From Candidatus Lachnoclostridium avicola (GTDB lineage Bacteria > Bacillota > Clostridia > Lachnospirales > Lachnospiraceae), in NCBI GenBank assembly GCA_019114465.1, contig DXFM01000036.1:1-64000 (forward strand): 64,000 bases of DNA. Reading direction: 5' to 3'. The translations under genes and the position numbers were made by a program. Every line of letters begins with the position of its first letter. Positions within the stretch are counted from its first letter, which is position 1. The notes beneath the pieces are model-generated. The model saw only the letters and a list, made by a program, of their open reading frames with translations. It was not told the origin of the DNA and ran no database searches. This document shows positions 23,758 to 34,000 of the stretch, one piece after another.

Positions 23758-24705
23758 ATGGTATACAAATCATTTCTGGAAACTGTAACTTCCCGTCTTC
23801 AGATTCTCATGGGCACTCAGGCAGAGGTATCCCTGCGGCAGATTCCAAAAAATAACGGAGTGATCCTGGACGGACTCTGCATCAGCCGGCCGGAAAGCTC
23901 TGTGGCACCCGCCATCTATCTAAACGGTTACTATGAACAGTTTCAGGCAGGAGTTTCCATTGACTCCATTATATCCGACATTCTGGCAGTTTACCAGGAA
24001 AATTCCCATCCGGACGAGACCCGGTTCCGGAATTTTTCTTCCCTTCCCATGGCCAGACGGCATCTGGTATTCCGTCTGATCTCCACGGAAGCCAATCGGG
24101 ATTTTCTCCAGACAGTTCCCCACCTGCCGTTTCTGGATCTCTCCATCGTGTTTTACCTGCTCTTTGATGACGGCACCACCTGCTTCTCTTCCTCCGTGGA
24201 CAACGAACAGCTCCAGCGGTGGAACATGAAGCCGGAAGAACTGCTTCCCTTAGCCAGAGCCAATTCCCTTTCTCTGCTTCCTCCTGTGATCCGCAGCATG
24301 ACGGACGTGGTGCGGGATATGGCCATGGCCCATATGGGGGAGGAGTACGACCCGGACTGGATGGAGAGCCTGCTGGCGGAACAGCGCTCCGCCCAGCCCC
24401 TCTACATTCTCACCAACACTGCGGAATTAAACGGCGCCGGCTGCATCCTTTACCCCGGACAGTTAAAAAAATTCGCGGATGCGGCGGGAAGCGATCTCAT
24501 TGTGCTTCCCTCCAGCATCCACGAAGTTCTTCTCACCCCGGACCGGGGATTTTCTCATTATTCTTCTCTGAACACCATGGTCTCCCAGATCAACGAGGAG
24601 GAGGTCCGCCGGGAAGACCGGCTCGCCGACCACATCTACCTCTATTCCAGGGAGAACAACTGTCTTCTGACGCCTGAAGGCGACTGGGCTCCCGTTCCGG
24701 CCTAG
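23758..24705 (+). CDS. DUF5688 family protein
   Basis: A 315-residue protein of the DUF5688 family, widespread in Lachnospiraceae and of unknown function. Typical segments are the N-terminal KNNGVILDGLCI, YLNGYYEQFQAG, RHLVFRLISTEANRDFL, the Asn-Ala-like turn ILTNTAELNGAGCILYPGQL, and a C-terminal SSIHEVLLTPDRG. It has no signal peptide or membrane helix. The ATG at 23758 follows AAAGGAGGTATACAC. It is a single gene, divergent from acyP and convergent with feoB. Confidence 0.8.
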   Translation: MVYKSFLETVTSRLQILMGTQAEVSLRQIPKNNGVILDGLCISRPESSVAPAIYLNGYYEQFQAGVSIDSIISDILAVYQENSHPDETRFRNFSSLPMARRHLVFRLISTEANRDFLQTVPHLPFLDLSIVFYLLFDDGTTCFSSSVDNEQLQRWNMKPEELLPLARANSLSLLPPVIRSMTDVVRDMAMAHMGEEYDPDWMESLLAEQRSAQPLYILTNTAELNGAGCILYPGQLKKFADAAGSDLIVLPSSIHEVLLTPDRGFSHYSSLNTMVSQINEEEVRREDRLADHIYLYSRENNCLLTPEGDWAPVPA

Positions 24706-24769
24706 CCCGCAGGCCGCAGGACCGGCTTCCGGTTCTGCTCAGACCGCGGGCTGCCGGATCCGGCCGCGC

Positions 24770-26767
24770 CTACAGCCGGCTTCCGATCTGGTACACCAGC
24801 ACAGCTCCCATCCAGGCCACCAGAATCTGGAATACCACGTTCCGGATGGTCCATTTCCAGGAGCCGGTCTCCCGGTGAATGGTAGCCACCGCCGCCATAC
24901 AGGGAGAATAGAGCAGGCAGAAAATCATCAGGGCGTAGGCGTTCACCGGCCCAAAGCCCATCATTCCCAGGGCGGATCCCAGAGCGCTCATACCGTCCGG
25001 AGAGTTAATATTGCTGATTCCAAAGAGAACAGCAAAGCTGGAAACCACCACTTCCTTCGCGGACAGGCCGGAAATGAGAGCCACTCCGATCTGCCAGTGA
25101 CCAAGTCCCGCAGGAGACAGCACCGGCACCAGGATACGGCCCACCATCGCCGCAAAGCTTTGGGATACATCGTCTGTAAATCCGGAAAGTCCTGTGTTCA
25201 GCACGAACCACAGCACAATGGACGCCACAAAGATCACCGTTCCCGCCTTGCTTAAGTAATCCTTCACCTTATCCCACACATAGATGGCCACCGTTCTGGC
25301 ATTGGGAGTTTTATACTCCGGCAGCTCAATCAGCAGCGGCTCCTCCTCTCCGTCCTTTGACGTCTTATGGACAATGAGGGCCACCAGAATCGCTACCGCC
25401 AAACCGACCAGATACAGAGAGTAGGCCACTATCAGTGCATGGGACGGGAAAAATATTTCCGCAAACAGCACGTAAATAGGCAGTCTGGCCGAGCAGGACA
25501 TAAACGGAGTAATCAGAATTGTCCTCCTGCGGTCTCTCTGACTGGGCAGAGCCCGGGAAGCCATTACCGCCGGAACGGTACATCCGAATCCCAGAAGCAT
25601 GGGGAGGAAAGCTTTACCCGACAGTCCCACCATGCTCATGGTCTCATTCATCACATAGGCTACCCTGGCCATATAGCCGCTGTCCTCCAGGAACGCCAGG
25701 GCCAAGAACAGGATGAAGATATTGGGCAGGAACGTAAGGATTCCGCCCACTCCGGCGATGATTCCGTCCACGATCAGGGAGATCAGCCACTGGGAAACGT
25801 GCATATTGGTGAGCAGATTCAGAGCCGCACCGGAAAAATACTCCAGGCCGATCTCAAAATAACCTTTCAGGAAATCTCCCACAGTGAATGTGAGGAAAAA
25901 TACAATCGCCATAATTCCCAGAAAGATGGGAATTCCCCAGATGGGGTGCGTGAGATACTGGTCAATGTGGTCTGTAGCCGCTGCCTTCACGTCCTTGCCC
26001 ACCAGACACTCCTGAACAATCTCCTCTATGTAGTCATATTTTTCATTGATAATCTCTTTTTCATAACTCTTGGAGGCGATATGGCTCACATCCACCGGAT
26101 GGTCCTTCTCCACCTCGCCGTCATGCTCCAGCAGCTTGATGGCATGCCAGCGCATATTTTCCATTTCCCCGTATTTCTTCCGGAGAACATCCTCTATTTG
26201 AGAAATCTTTTCCTCGATCTCATCGTCATAGTGGACCACAATGCCCTTTGGCCCTTCCTCGTAGTGGTGAACCACCGCATGAAGCAGCACGTCCAGGCCG
26301 GTGCGCTTTCTGGCGGAAACCGGCACCACCGGTATCTCTCCCAGCATCTCCGGCAGGCGGTGCAGGTCGATCTCCATGCCTCTCTCTTCCACAATATCCA
26401 TCATGTTTAAGGCCAGGATCACCGGTTTGCGCAGCTCCAGCAGCTGCATGGTCAGATAAAGGTTCCTCTCCAGGCAGGACGCGTCCACCACGTTGATGAT
26501 CACATCCACCTCGTTCTCCTCAATACATTTTCTGGTGACGATCTCCTCAATGGTATAGGAGGTCAGGCTGTAAATGCCGGGCAGATCAATGACCTTAATG
26601 GGCCTTCCCTTGTAGCTGGTCTCGCCTTCCACCCGCTCCACCGTTACGCCGGGCCAGTTGGCCACTTTCAGGTTTGCCCCGGTAAACGCATTAAACAGCG
26701 TGGTTTTTCCGCAGTTCGGGTTGCCCACAAAGCCGACCCGAATCGTTTTTTCTTTCGTCTCAGCCAT
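24770..26767 (-). CDS. feoB: Ferrous iron transporter FeoB
   Basis: A 665-residue Fe2+ permease. The N-terminal G domain has GFVGNPNCGKTTLFNAF (P loop), LPGIYSLTSYT (G3) and LALNMMDIVEE (G4), then a GDI-like helical region, and about eight membrane helices with the paired Gate segments (SCSARLPIYVLF, LLYSPCMAAVATI) carrying the conserved cysteines. The start at 26767 is set by GGAGGTGCGG upstream and overlaps the feoA stop by 8 bases, so FeoA and FeoB are coupled. No feoC-like gene is seen downstream. Confidence 0.95.
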   Translation of the reverse strand: MAETKEKTIRVGFVGNPNCGKTTLFNAFTGANLKVANWPGVTVERVEGETSYKGRPIKVIDLPGIYSLTSYTIEEIVTRKCIEENEVDVIINVVDASCLERNLYLTMQLLELRKPVILALNMMDIVEERGMEIDLHRLPEMLGEIPVVPVSARKRTGLDVLLHAVVHHYEEGPKGIVVHYDDEIEEKISQIEDVLRKKYGEMENMRWHAIKLLEHDGEVEKDHPVDVSHIASKSYEKEIINEKYDYIEEIVQECLVGKDVKAAATDHIDQYLTHPIWGIPIFLGIMAIVFFLTFTVGDFLKGYFEIGLEYFSGAALNLLTNMHVSQWLISLIVDGIIAGVGGILTFLPNIFILFLALAFLEDSGYMARVAYVMNETMSMVGLSGKAFLPMLLGFGCTVPAVMASRALPSQRDRRRTILITPFMSCSARLPIYVLFAEIFFPSHALIVAYSLYLVGLAVAILVALIVHKTSKDGEEEPLLIELPEYKTPNARTVAIYVWDKVKDYLSKAGTVIFVASIVLWFVLNTGLSGFTDDVSQSFAAMVGRILVPVLSPAGLGHWQIGVALISGLSAKEVVVSSFAVLFGISNINSPDGMSALGSALGMMGFGPVNAYALMIFCLLYSPCMAAVATIHRETGSWKWTIRNVVFQILVAWMGAVLVYQIGSRL

Positions 26768-26990
26768 TCTCCGCACCTCCAATCTCAATTCCATCAGCGA
26801 TCTGGCGGCCCAGAGCCAGCCTGGTTCCTCTGACTTTGATAATCAGGGTTCCGCTTCCCTTTTTGTTCATAATAGTGACGAGGGTTCCCTCGTTCACTCC
26901 GAGTGCCTCCAGCCGTCTGGTGAGCCGCTCGTCCACATGGACGCCCGCCACACGGTAGGTCTCTCCGATTTTTCCTTCATGCAATTTCAT
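26760..26990 (-). CDS. feoA: FeoA family protein
   Basis: A 76-residue SH3-like protein that supports FeoB. Family features are GETYRVAGVHVDERLTRRLE, ALGVNEGTLVTIMNKKG and the C-terminal GTRLALGRQIADGIEI. It starts at an ATG after an AAGAGAA sequence and overlaps feoB. Iron control by Fur or DtxR is likely in this family but I did not find a clear operator in the gap before it. Confidence 0.92.
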   Translation of the reverse strand: MKLHEGKIGETYRVAGVHVDERLTRRLEALGVNEGTLVTIMNKKGSGTLIIKVRGTRLALGRQIADGIEIGGAENG

Positions 26991-27064
26991 GTTCTCTTCT
27001 TGTCTCCCTCATGCCTGGCATGACAGCGCGGTTTTCCCACAGCCGTCACACCTGTGTATATTAC

Positions 27065-27122
27065 AACCGCAGTGTCCGAAACAGGAAAACCTTCCGGCTT
27101 TCCTCTTTCTTACACTGCGGTT
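27065..27122. repeat. Inverted repeat between uvrB and feoA
   Basis: AACCGCAGTGT (27065-27075) and ACACTGCGGTT (27112-27122) are perfect 11-base arms; inside, AGGAAA and TTTCCT pair again, giving one long imperfect hairpin. No U-run follows on either strand. It could be a processed mRNA hairpin, an iron-dependent regulatory element for feoAB, or a short repeat family member. Confidence 0.5.
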
Positions 27123-27151
27123 ATTGTAGCACTGCATAATAATGAAGTCAA

Positions 27152-29137
27152 TTATCCTTCTATTTCCAGAAGCATCTGTTTGACCTCCACAATCTTCTCC
27201 CTCATCTGGATAGCTTCCTCGAAATTCAGCTCTGCCGCCGCCTGATGCATTCTCTTGGTCAGTTCTTTCTCCAGCTTGTGCAGCTCCTTCGCGTTCATGG
27301 ATTCCGGATCCTTTCGGAATTCCTCCCGGCTTTCTTCCGCCGCCTTGGAGATGGCGATCAGATCCCGCACCGCCTTCTTGATGGTGGTGGGGGTGATGCC
27401 GTGCTCTTCGTTATACTTCTGCTGAATCTCACGGCGCCGTCTGGTCTCCTCGATGGCCGTCCGCATGGAATCGGTAATGCTGTCCGCATACATGATCACA
27501 TGGCCTTCACTGTTTCTGGCTGCACGGCCGATGGTCTGAATCAGCGAGGTCTCCGACCGGAGGAATCCCTCCTTATCCGCGTCCAGAATGGCCACCAGAG
27601 TGATCTCCGGAATGTCCAGGCCCTCCCTCAGCAGGTTGATGCCGACCAGCACGTCAAAAACGTCCATCCGCATATCCCGGATGATCTCCGCCCGCTCCAG
27701 GGTATCGATGTCAGAGTGGAGATATTTCACCCGGATTCCCGCATCCCGCATGTAGTCGGTCAGATCCTCCGCCATCCGCTTGGTCAAGGTGGTGATCAGC
27801 ACCTTGTGATGTCCCGCCACTTCCTTATTCACCTCAGAGATGAGATCGTCGATCTGCCCTTCCACCGGCCGAACGAAAATTTCCGGATCCAGAAGTCCCG
27901 TGGGGCGGATAATCTGCTCCGCCCGCAAAAGCTCATGCTCCGCCTCATACGCCGATGGAGTGGCGGACACAAAGAGCATCTGGTTGATTTTTGACTCAAA
28001 TTCCTCAAAATTCAGGGGGCGGTTGTCCAGGGCCGACGGCAGGCGGAAGCCGTAATCCACCAGGGTCTGCTTCCTGGACCGGTCCCCGGCGTACATTCCC
28101 CGGATCTGGGGCAGGGTGATATGGGACTCGTCCACAATAATCAGGAAATCATCGGGAAAATAATCAATCAGGGTGCAGGGCGGCTCCCCCGGCGCCGATC
28201 CCACCAGATGGCGGGAGTAGTTTTCAATGCCGGAGCAGAAGCCGGTCTCCCGCATCATCTCCACATCAAAATTTGTCCGCTCCGCGATCCGCTGGGCCTC
28301 CAGCAGCTTGTCCTCACTCTTAAAATAGGCCACCCGCTCCTTCATCTCTTCCAGAATGTTTTCCGTAGCCTCCATCATCTTTTCCTTCGGCACCACATAG
28401 TGGGAAGCCGGGAAGATGGCCACATGGTTCAGCTGAGCCTTGATCTCCCCTGTCACCGTGTCGATCTCCGTGATCCGGTCCACCTCATCCCCGAAGAATT
28501 CCACCCGGTATGCTTCACTTCCCGAATATGCCGGAAAAATTTCCAGAACATCCCCGCGGACCCGAAAGGTTCCCCGGTGAAAGTCCATGTCATTCCGGTC
28601 GTACTGGATGTCGATGAGCTTGTGAATCACCTCATCCCGGTCCTTGATCATACCCGGCCGCAGGGAAATCACCATCTCTTTATAGTCGATGGGGCTTCCC
28701 AGACCATAGATACAGGACACAGAAGCCACGATGATCACATCGCTCCGCTCCGACAGGGCCGCCGTGGCCGAGTGACGCAGCTTGTCGATCTCGTCGTTGA
28801 TGGCGGAGTCCTTCTCGATGTAGGTGTCCGTGGAGGGGACGTAGGCCTCGGGCTGATAGTAGTCGTAGTAGGAGACAAAATACTCCACCGCGTTCTCCGG
28901 GAAGAACTCCTTAAACTCGCTGTAGAGCTGGGCTGCAAGGGTTTTATTGTGGGCGATAATGAGGGTGGGCTTCTGTAACTGCTGGATGACATTGGCCATG
29001 GTAAAGGTCTTGCCAGAGCCCGTAACCCCTAGTAAAGTCTCGAATTGATTGCCTTCTTTGAAGCCTTTGACCAGGGCCTCAATAGCTTGTGGCTGGTCGC
29101 CGGTGGGCTGATATTCTGAGTGTAATTTGAACTCCAT
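27152..29137 (-). CDS. uvrB: Excinuclease ABC subunit UvrB
   Basis: A 661-residue damage-verification subunit of nucleotide excision repair. It has [17 protein letters not shown] (Walker A), the beta-hairpin region [36 protein letters not shown] (Walker B), helicase motifs through [19 protein letters not shown], and a C-terminal UVR motif ([17 protein letters not shown]) for UvrC binding. Length is normal. No uvrA or uvrC is adjacent. A ribosome binding site AGGAGGG lies just upstream, directly after a hairpin, and an SOS box lies about 150 bases upstream, so it is probably LexA-controlled. Confidence 0.96.
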   Translation of the reverse strand: MEFKLHSEYQPTGDQPQAIEALVKGFKEGNQFETLLGVTGSGKTFTMANVIQQLQKPTLIIAHNKTLAAQLYSEFKEFFPENAVEYFVSYYDYYQPEAYVPSTDTYIEKDSAINDEIDKLRHSATAALSERSDVIIVASVSCIYGLGSPIDYKEMVISLRPGMIKDRDEVIHKLIDIQYDRNDMDFHRGTFRVRGDVLEIFPAYSGSEAYRVEFFGDEVDRITEIDTVTGEIKAQLNHVAIFPASHYVVPKEKMMEATENILEEMKERVAYFKSEDKLLEAQRIAERTNFDVEMMRETGFCSGIENYSRHLVGSAPGEPPCTLIDYFPDDFLIIVDESHITLPQIRGMYAGDRSRKQTLVDYGFRLPSALDNRPLNFEEFESKINQMLFVSATPSAYEAEHELLRAEQIIRPTGLLDPEIFVRPVEGQIDDLISEVNKEVAGHHKVLITTLTKRMAEDLTDYMRDAGIRVKYLHSDIDTLERAEIIRDMRMDVFDVLVGINLLREGLDIPEITLVAILDADKEGFLRSETSLIQTIGRAARNSEGHVIMYADSITDSMRTAIEETRRRREIQQKYNEEHGITPTTIKKAVRDLIAISKAAEESREEFRKDPESMNAKELHKLEKELTKRMHQAAAELNFEEAIQMREKIVEVKQMLLEIEG

Positions 29138-29155
29138 TTTCTATTTTCCCTCCTG

Positions 29156-29186
29156 AGTGACCTGTATTTTACGAATGCAGGTCACT
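29156..29186 (-). promoter_or_regulatory. Hairpin in the uvrB 5' leader
   Basis: AGTGACCTG (29156-29164) and CAGGTCACT (29178-29186) are a perfect 9-base-pair stem whose 3' edge (in mRNA sense) abuts the uvrB ribosome binding site. It may modulate translation or RNA stability. Confidence 0.5.
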
Positions 29187-29283
29187 AAAACGTGTTTTTC
29201 AGGACTGCGTAACACTAGATAAACAACTTTCTGCCAGTCAGGCAAATTATATCATGGATAGATAAAAAAGTATAGGTGTTTTT

Positions 29284-29297
29284 CGAACATTCGTTCT
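29284..29297. promoter_or_regulatory. SOS box (LexA/DinR operator)
   Basis: CGAACATTCGTTCT matches the Gram-positive LexA consensus CGAAC-N4-GTTCG in all but the last base. It lies upstream of uvrB near a -10-like TATAAT (complement of 29246-29251). uvrB is a known SOS gene in Bacillus. Confidence 0.8.
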
Positions 29298-29432
29298 CTT
29301 ACGGATATGTTTTTCTTTCTGTTATTTTTAATACGGCATATCAGTAAATAACTAATCATCTATTCCTCATAGCAGATAATCATGGTACAATAGAACCAAT
29401 GGCAAATCTTAATTTGCAAAGGAGGATTTACA

Positions 29433-29576
29433 ATGAAAAAAATTGGATTAGGTATTGCAATACTACTCTTCGCAATCATAATTTCTCTTTGTTCATCAGG
29501 AATGGGGCTGCTTGTTCTCGGAATTGGAATTGTAGGATTGATTTTTTCTATCATAGGATTTATGGAGCGAAAGTAA
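29433..29576 (+). CDS. Small hydrophobic membrane protein (47 aa)
   Basis: A 47-residue protein made almost wholly of two short hydrophobic stretches (about residues 4-20 and 24-43) separated by CSSGMG and ending in MERK. AAAGGAGG lies 8 bases before the ATG, which makes it a convincing gene despite its size. No family is recognised. It stands alone between the uvrB promoter region and the toxin relic. Confidence 0.65.
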   Translation: MKKIGLGIAILLFAIIISLCSSGMGLLVLGIGIVGLIFSIIGFMERK

Positions 29577-29640
29577 AATAAATGGCCCTCCAGGGATACC
29601 CCCCGTGGCAGAACCCGGAGCTTTGACCAATACAGAAAGA

Positions 29641-29667
29641 CCGCCGTACAGTTTTCCCATACGGCGG
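29641..29667 (-). terminator. Hairpin downstream of the Wadjet operon
   Basis: CCGCCGTA (29641-29648) and TACGGCGG (29660-29667) form a perfect stem; the minus-strand copy is followed by TCTTTCT. It is the first terminator-like structure after jetD. Confidence 0.45.
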
Positions 29668-29684
29668 CAGACGATTCATTTGCC

Positions 29685-29806
29685 AAACAGGCCTCTGTGC
29701 GGACCAGCATCAAAATCAGCACGTCATCCCCAATGCGGTAAATGAGCAGCCAGCCCTGCCCATCACCAACAGCGCCAAGACCTGTTCCAACAATTCAATT
29801 TTCAGG
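29685..29806 (-). pseudogene. Relic of a YafQ/RelE-type toxin
   Basis: On the minus strand, directly after the jetD stop, one frame reads DLKIELLEQVLALL and another DGQGWLLIYRIGDDVLIL then MLVRTEA. The second matches the conserved DWLLIYxIxxDxLILxLxRTGTH core of YafQ-family mRNA-cleaving toxins, and the first matches the helix that precedes it. They are in different frames with the middle missing, and the catalytic C-terminal His is lost, so the gene is broken. No antitoxin gene is present. Confidence 0.55.
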
Positions 29807-31063
29807 TCACCCTTCCTTATTGGGCTGTTCTACCTCCACACACTCCTGCTCCACCTTCATCCCCTTCTCCAGCATTCTAGCAAACAATTCTACCTGCCCG
29901 CAGAAAAACGGATCCCTCATCATCTTGTTCAGAGTTTTCCTGTCCTGTTCCGTCAGTTTCCGCCCCCACGGGAAATATTGATTGTAAACCGCCAGATCCA
30001 TATAAAGGGGAACAAAAGGAATTCCCGTTTTTACGCATAAATCCTTCCAGATCCGGAATCCCCCGCAGTCTATATCCCCGAAGTGGCGGTATTCCGCATC
30101 CGGATAGGCCGTATACAGCTTCTGCAGAAACCGGCGTTTTACCTGGTTATGGTATCCGCCAAGATAAATACAGAGAACAGCCGCATGTTCCTCCAGCTTC
30201 CACTGATGAAAAGAGGTGAGATTTTCTATAGTCACCACTTTTTCGATGGGAGAGGCAGAATCCCAGCAGATATTTTCAATGTCCTGGTTGGATATTCCCA
30301 AACCGCCTCCAAACATTCCCAGTTCGATGTCAGTTCGCGAACCGCTGGACAGCGTCTGAAGCTTCACATTTCCTTTCATCATCAGCCAGGAAGGATTTCG
30401 GTAAATATTATATTCTGCCAGGATCTCTTCCGGTTCCAGATCCGCCAATTCCTCTTTTCCAGAAAACTCCGCAATGACGCGGACGGCTCTCCCAATATCC
30501 TTTTCCGCCGTTTTGGAATCATGAAAATGGCGGATGGAAAACTGGCGCAGAAAACATTCGGAATCATTGGTCAGGATGCTTAAAATCAGCCGGCACAGCC
30601 GCTCAAGATCCTGAGGAGTATCCATATCCGCATATTTCTGAATACTTTCCCCGCCCTGTATCCGTTTTCGAATCCAGTCCAAAAAACGATCCAATTCTTC
30701 TTTTCTTCCCCGATAATCGCGGCAGATATTCAAACTTTCCTGTTCCTTTATGCTTTTGGGCTTTCTGCGCAGCAGACTGTAAGCTGCGTCCAGAGATTCC
30801 AGATTCAGCTCACATTTTTCCAGAATGTGGCCCTTCTTTTTGTTTTTCCATATCAGGCGGACGTATCCGTCTGCTTCCAGCTTCTCCAGCTGCTGGTGGA
30901 TCACCTCATACTGCAGGACTGACTCATCGAAATATTCCGGAAGGGTTTTTGAAGAAACCGGCATAGAGACGGTGCGGTTTACTCTGTTCTTTCCTGAATA
31001 AATCAAGCTTCGCTCATACCGATCCAGAAGATCACCCAGCACCCTTTCGTCATACCGTTTCAT
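29807..31063 (-). CDS. jetD: Wadjet nuclease subunit JetD
   Basis: A 418-residue Toprim-family subunit of the Wadjet anti-plasmid complex; in studied systems it cuts closed circular DNA extruded by the SMC part. An N-terminal winged-helix-like region (about 1-110) is followed by the Toprim fold with the acidic residues in VVTIENLTSFH (Glu about 280) and HFGDIDCGGFRIW (Asp330, Asp332). The start at 31063 is favoured by GGAGGA; it overlaps the jetC stop by 14 bases. Its stop codon directly abuts a broken toxin gene. Confidence 0.88.
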   Translation of the reverse strand: MKRYDERVLGDLLDRYERSLIYSGKNRVNRTVSMPVSSKTLPEYFDESVLQYEVIHQQLEKLEADGYVRLIWKNKKKGHILEKCELNLESLDAAYSLLRRKPKSIKEQESLNICRDYRGRKEELDRFLDWIRKRIQGGESIQKYADMDTPQDLERLCRLILSILTNDSECFLRQFSIRHFHDSKTAEKDIGRAVRVIAEFSGKEELADLEPEEILAEYNIYRNPSWLMMKGNVKLQTLSSGSRTDIELGMFGGGLGISNQDIENICWDSASPIEKVVTIENLTSFHQWKLEEHAAVLCIYLGGYHNQVKRRFLQKLYTAYPDAEYRHFGDIDCGGFRIWKDLCVKTGIPFVPLYMDLAVYNQYFPWGRKLTEQDRKTLNKMMRDPFFCGQVELFARMLEKGMKVEQECVEVEQPNKEG

Positions 31064-34000
31064 TGGTAAAATCCTCCACATAGCTGAGCTTATCGTCCTG
31101 GAGTACCAGCAGGACCTTTTTCATGGACGGTCCGATATACTGGATCTTATCCGGCGGAGCGGCAATAATCATCTGCAGATTCGAGCCGCGCATAAATGAC
31201 AGCACGCCTGCAATTCGCTCATCGTCCATATTGTTGAAGGCCTCATCCATCATCACGAGGCCGATGGAGTCCCCTCCAATGCTGTTTCGGTAAAGCTGCA
31301 TAAAAGAAGCCGCAATGGTAATGTAAAATGGCGTCTGGGTCTCTCCGCCGCTTTTTTCCTGACTAACCTTGGAGTAAAACATGAAGCCGCCGTCATCACT
31401 GCTGATCTTGATATCATAATCCATATATGTGCGATAATCCGTATACTCTTCCAGGGTTTTAGAGCTGGAATCGTCATCCATCGTCAGCTTCTCAAAAAGC
31501 TCCTCGATCACTTCCCTGTGGGTCTCATTAAACACGCCGCTGAAAATGGACTCGCCCTGCATGATGTTGAAATCGGACATAATCATCTGGTAGAACTTCT
31601 TTAACCTGCCGCTGGGCTCGTAAATAAATTCGTACTGCTCCCTGCTGAAATGGATTTCCCTGAGAGCACGGTTTAATTCCTTAAACTCCCCCTGGGCCTG
31701 CTTGATATTTTCCTGAAGTTTTGACAGAAACTGCTCCCGGAATTCCTCCTCCGCGGCCTTCCGCGCCTGATACACCTTCTCTTCGTATTCCAGAAGCTGC
31801 GAGTTCTTCAGCTTATGGTACTCTGCCAGATACTCCGGGAAGCCGGCCATGGTCTCCGCCGCACCGAAATCATGGGCGACTTTATAGGCCCGCATGGCGC
31901 TCTGCATTTCCCCTTCCGACTTTTCCTTCAAGGTCCAGTTTGCCTTCTTGGCCCGTTCAAAATTTGCAATAAACTTTTGGAAATCCGCTCCGTCGATCTG
32001 GCGGAGATACTCTTTTTCACAGGCGGCGAGTTCTTCTTTCAGGCGGTCCGCCAGCACAGCCAACCCAGCGTTTTTCTCCGCAAACTGCTCCCCCAGCTGC
32101 TGAAGAATCTCCTGATACTGTTTGATCCGTTCCTCGATCCGGCCGATTTCCTGGGCAGCCCCATCCATCTGATCTTCGATCTGCTTTCTCTCATTCTGCA
32201 GCTCCTGCAGGCGGATTCGTTTCTGAATCATGGTCTGGCTGGCTTCCAGACGCTTCATCTCCTCTCTGCAGTCCTTCAACGCGCGCTCATGGGCGCGCAG
32301 ATTCTCCAGGGACTTCAGACGGTATTTCACGTCCATGTCCTCCGTCGCGGAAAGGGGCCCCGCCACAAACTGCAGGTTTTCCAGTCTCCCGCCCAGCTCC
32401 TTCAGCCGGCTCTCCAGCTCCTCCCGTTTCGCCCTGCACCGCTCCAGCTGCTTTTTATAGGCGTCCGCACCGATGTAGGGAATTTCATAGATTTCCGGCC
32501 GTATAGCGCTGACCACATGGTTCTGATAGCGCATACACTCCCTGGTGATGGAAATGGAATATTTCTTCAGATCCTGATACCGTTCACAGCGCTGTACTCT
32601 CCCAAGAATCATATTAACATACCTTCTGGCCCAGACGTTCTTTGAGGTGACCACCTCCGCCAAAGTTCCCTCGGGACATTTTTCATAACCTTCCAGCCTG
32701 CCTGTGTTGATCAGGCCCACGCCAAACACTTCTCCCCGGCTCCGCATTTTGTCATAAACGCTCAGCGCCACATCGAAATCCCCCGGCTCCGCCAGGAGGT
32801 AAAATCTCTGGGTATTTAAAAATCCCTCCACTGCGTTCCGCCATCGGGGGTCGCTGATCTCCAGAAGCTCGCACAGGATCCTGGTCTCCCCATTTCGGTT
32901 CAGTCTCCGAAACTGCTCCCGGATCGCCGTCTGCAGCTTCACCACGGACTGGGGATACGTCAGACGTCTGGCCTCCAGCTCCCGGATCTGATAGTCCAGC
33001 TCCTGTTTTTCCTCTTTCAGACCGCGGATGGCCACCTCCAGCTCGGCGATCTTTTTCTGTACCTTTTGATACATCTGCTGTTTATAGGCAATCACCTTCT
33101 CCAGACAGGACATGGCCTGCACCAAGCTGTCGCATTCCTCCAGGGTCTCCAGGGCCTTCTGATACTCCAAAATACAGCCGTCCACATCCTTTACCTTTAA
33201 CAGCTTCTCCACATTGGCAAGGGCGGCGGATATGAATTTTCTCAATTCCCTGACTTCCGCTTTATCCTCTTTGATCTGTTCCTTCAGACCGGCCTCCGCT
33301 CTCTCCAGCTCGCGAAGCGCCTGATATTCCGTATCTCCGTTTAATTCCACCGTCAGATCCTGGATCATCTGCTCCTTGCTGTCTCTTGCCTGCTTGAATT
33401 CCTCCCGTTTTTTCTCCATCTCCCTGCGCCGGAGTTTTGCATGGCGGATATTATCCTCCGTTTTCTTCTGTTCCTGCGCTGTCAGCTCTTTGCCGGCACG
33501 GGCAATATAGTATTCCTGGTACCGGTCAATCCGCAGGTAATTTTCCACCTCCCGTTCCTTCTCGCAGATATGTTCCAGCTCACCGATCCGCTGTTTTACA
33601 TCCTGAAGCATCCGCTCCAGATCCTGGTAGCTGCGCACATTCTCTTTCAGCGCGTCGATATTTACATCCTTTTCATCCAAAACGTATGAATAGACAAAGT
33701 CCTTAATGTCATGGATGGGCTTAAAAGCCAGAGCCTTGGGAATCAGAGAAAAAAATTTCTCCTCCAGACGTCCGAACCGGTTCAGCATCATCTTTTTTGC
33801 TTCTGTGGCCGTGGCGGCAAAAGTAACGATTCCCTTATTCGTTGCACGGAATGCGGAAATACTCTTAATCTGCCTGCCGGTCTTAAACAGATCGTCGCTG
33901 ATCTCTTTTTTTTCGATCAGATACCACGCCACATTAGGCTCCTTCTCCTCTGTGGCAGAGTCCATCACCGCGCCGACGATAAAAGGCCGCTTTCTGGCCT

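Noticed and set aside
25367-26410. A 347-codon plus-strand open frame
   Set aside because: Antisense to feoB; composition (many His, Gln, Arg) marks a shadow frame.
29360-29722. A 120-codon minus-strand frame as an intact gene
   Set aside because: Only its first part matches a YafQ core; the rest is unrelated and it overlaps the small membrane gene on the other strand, so it was treated as a relic.
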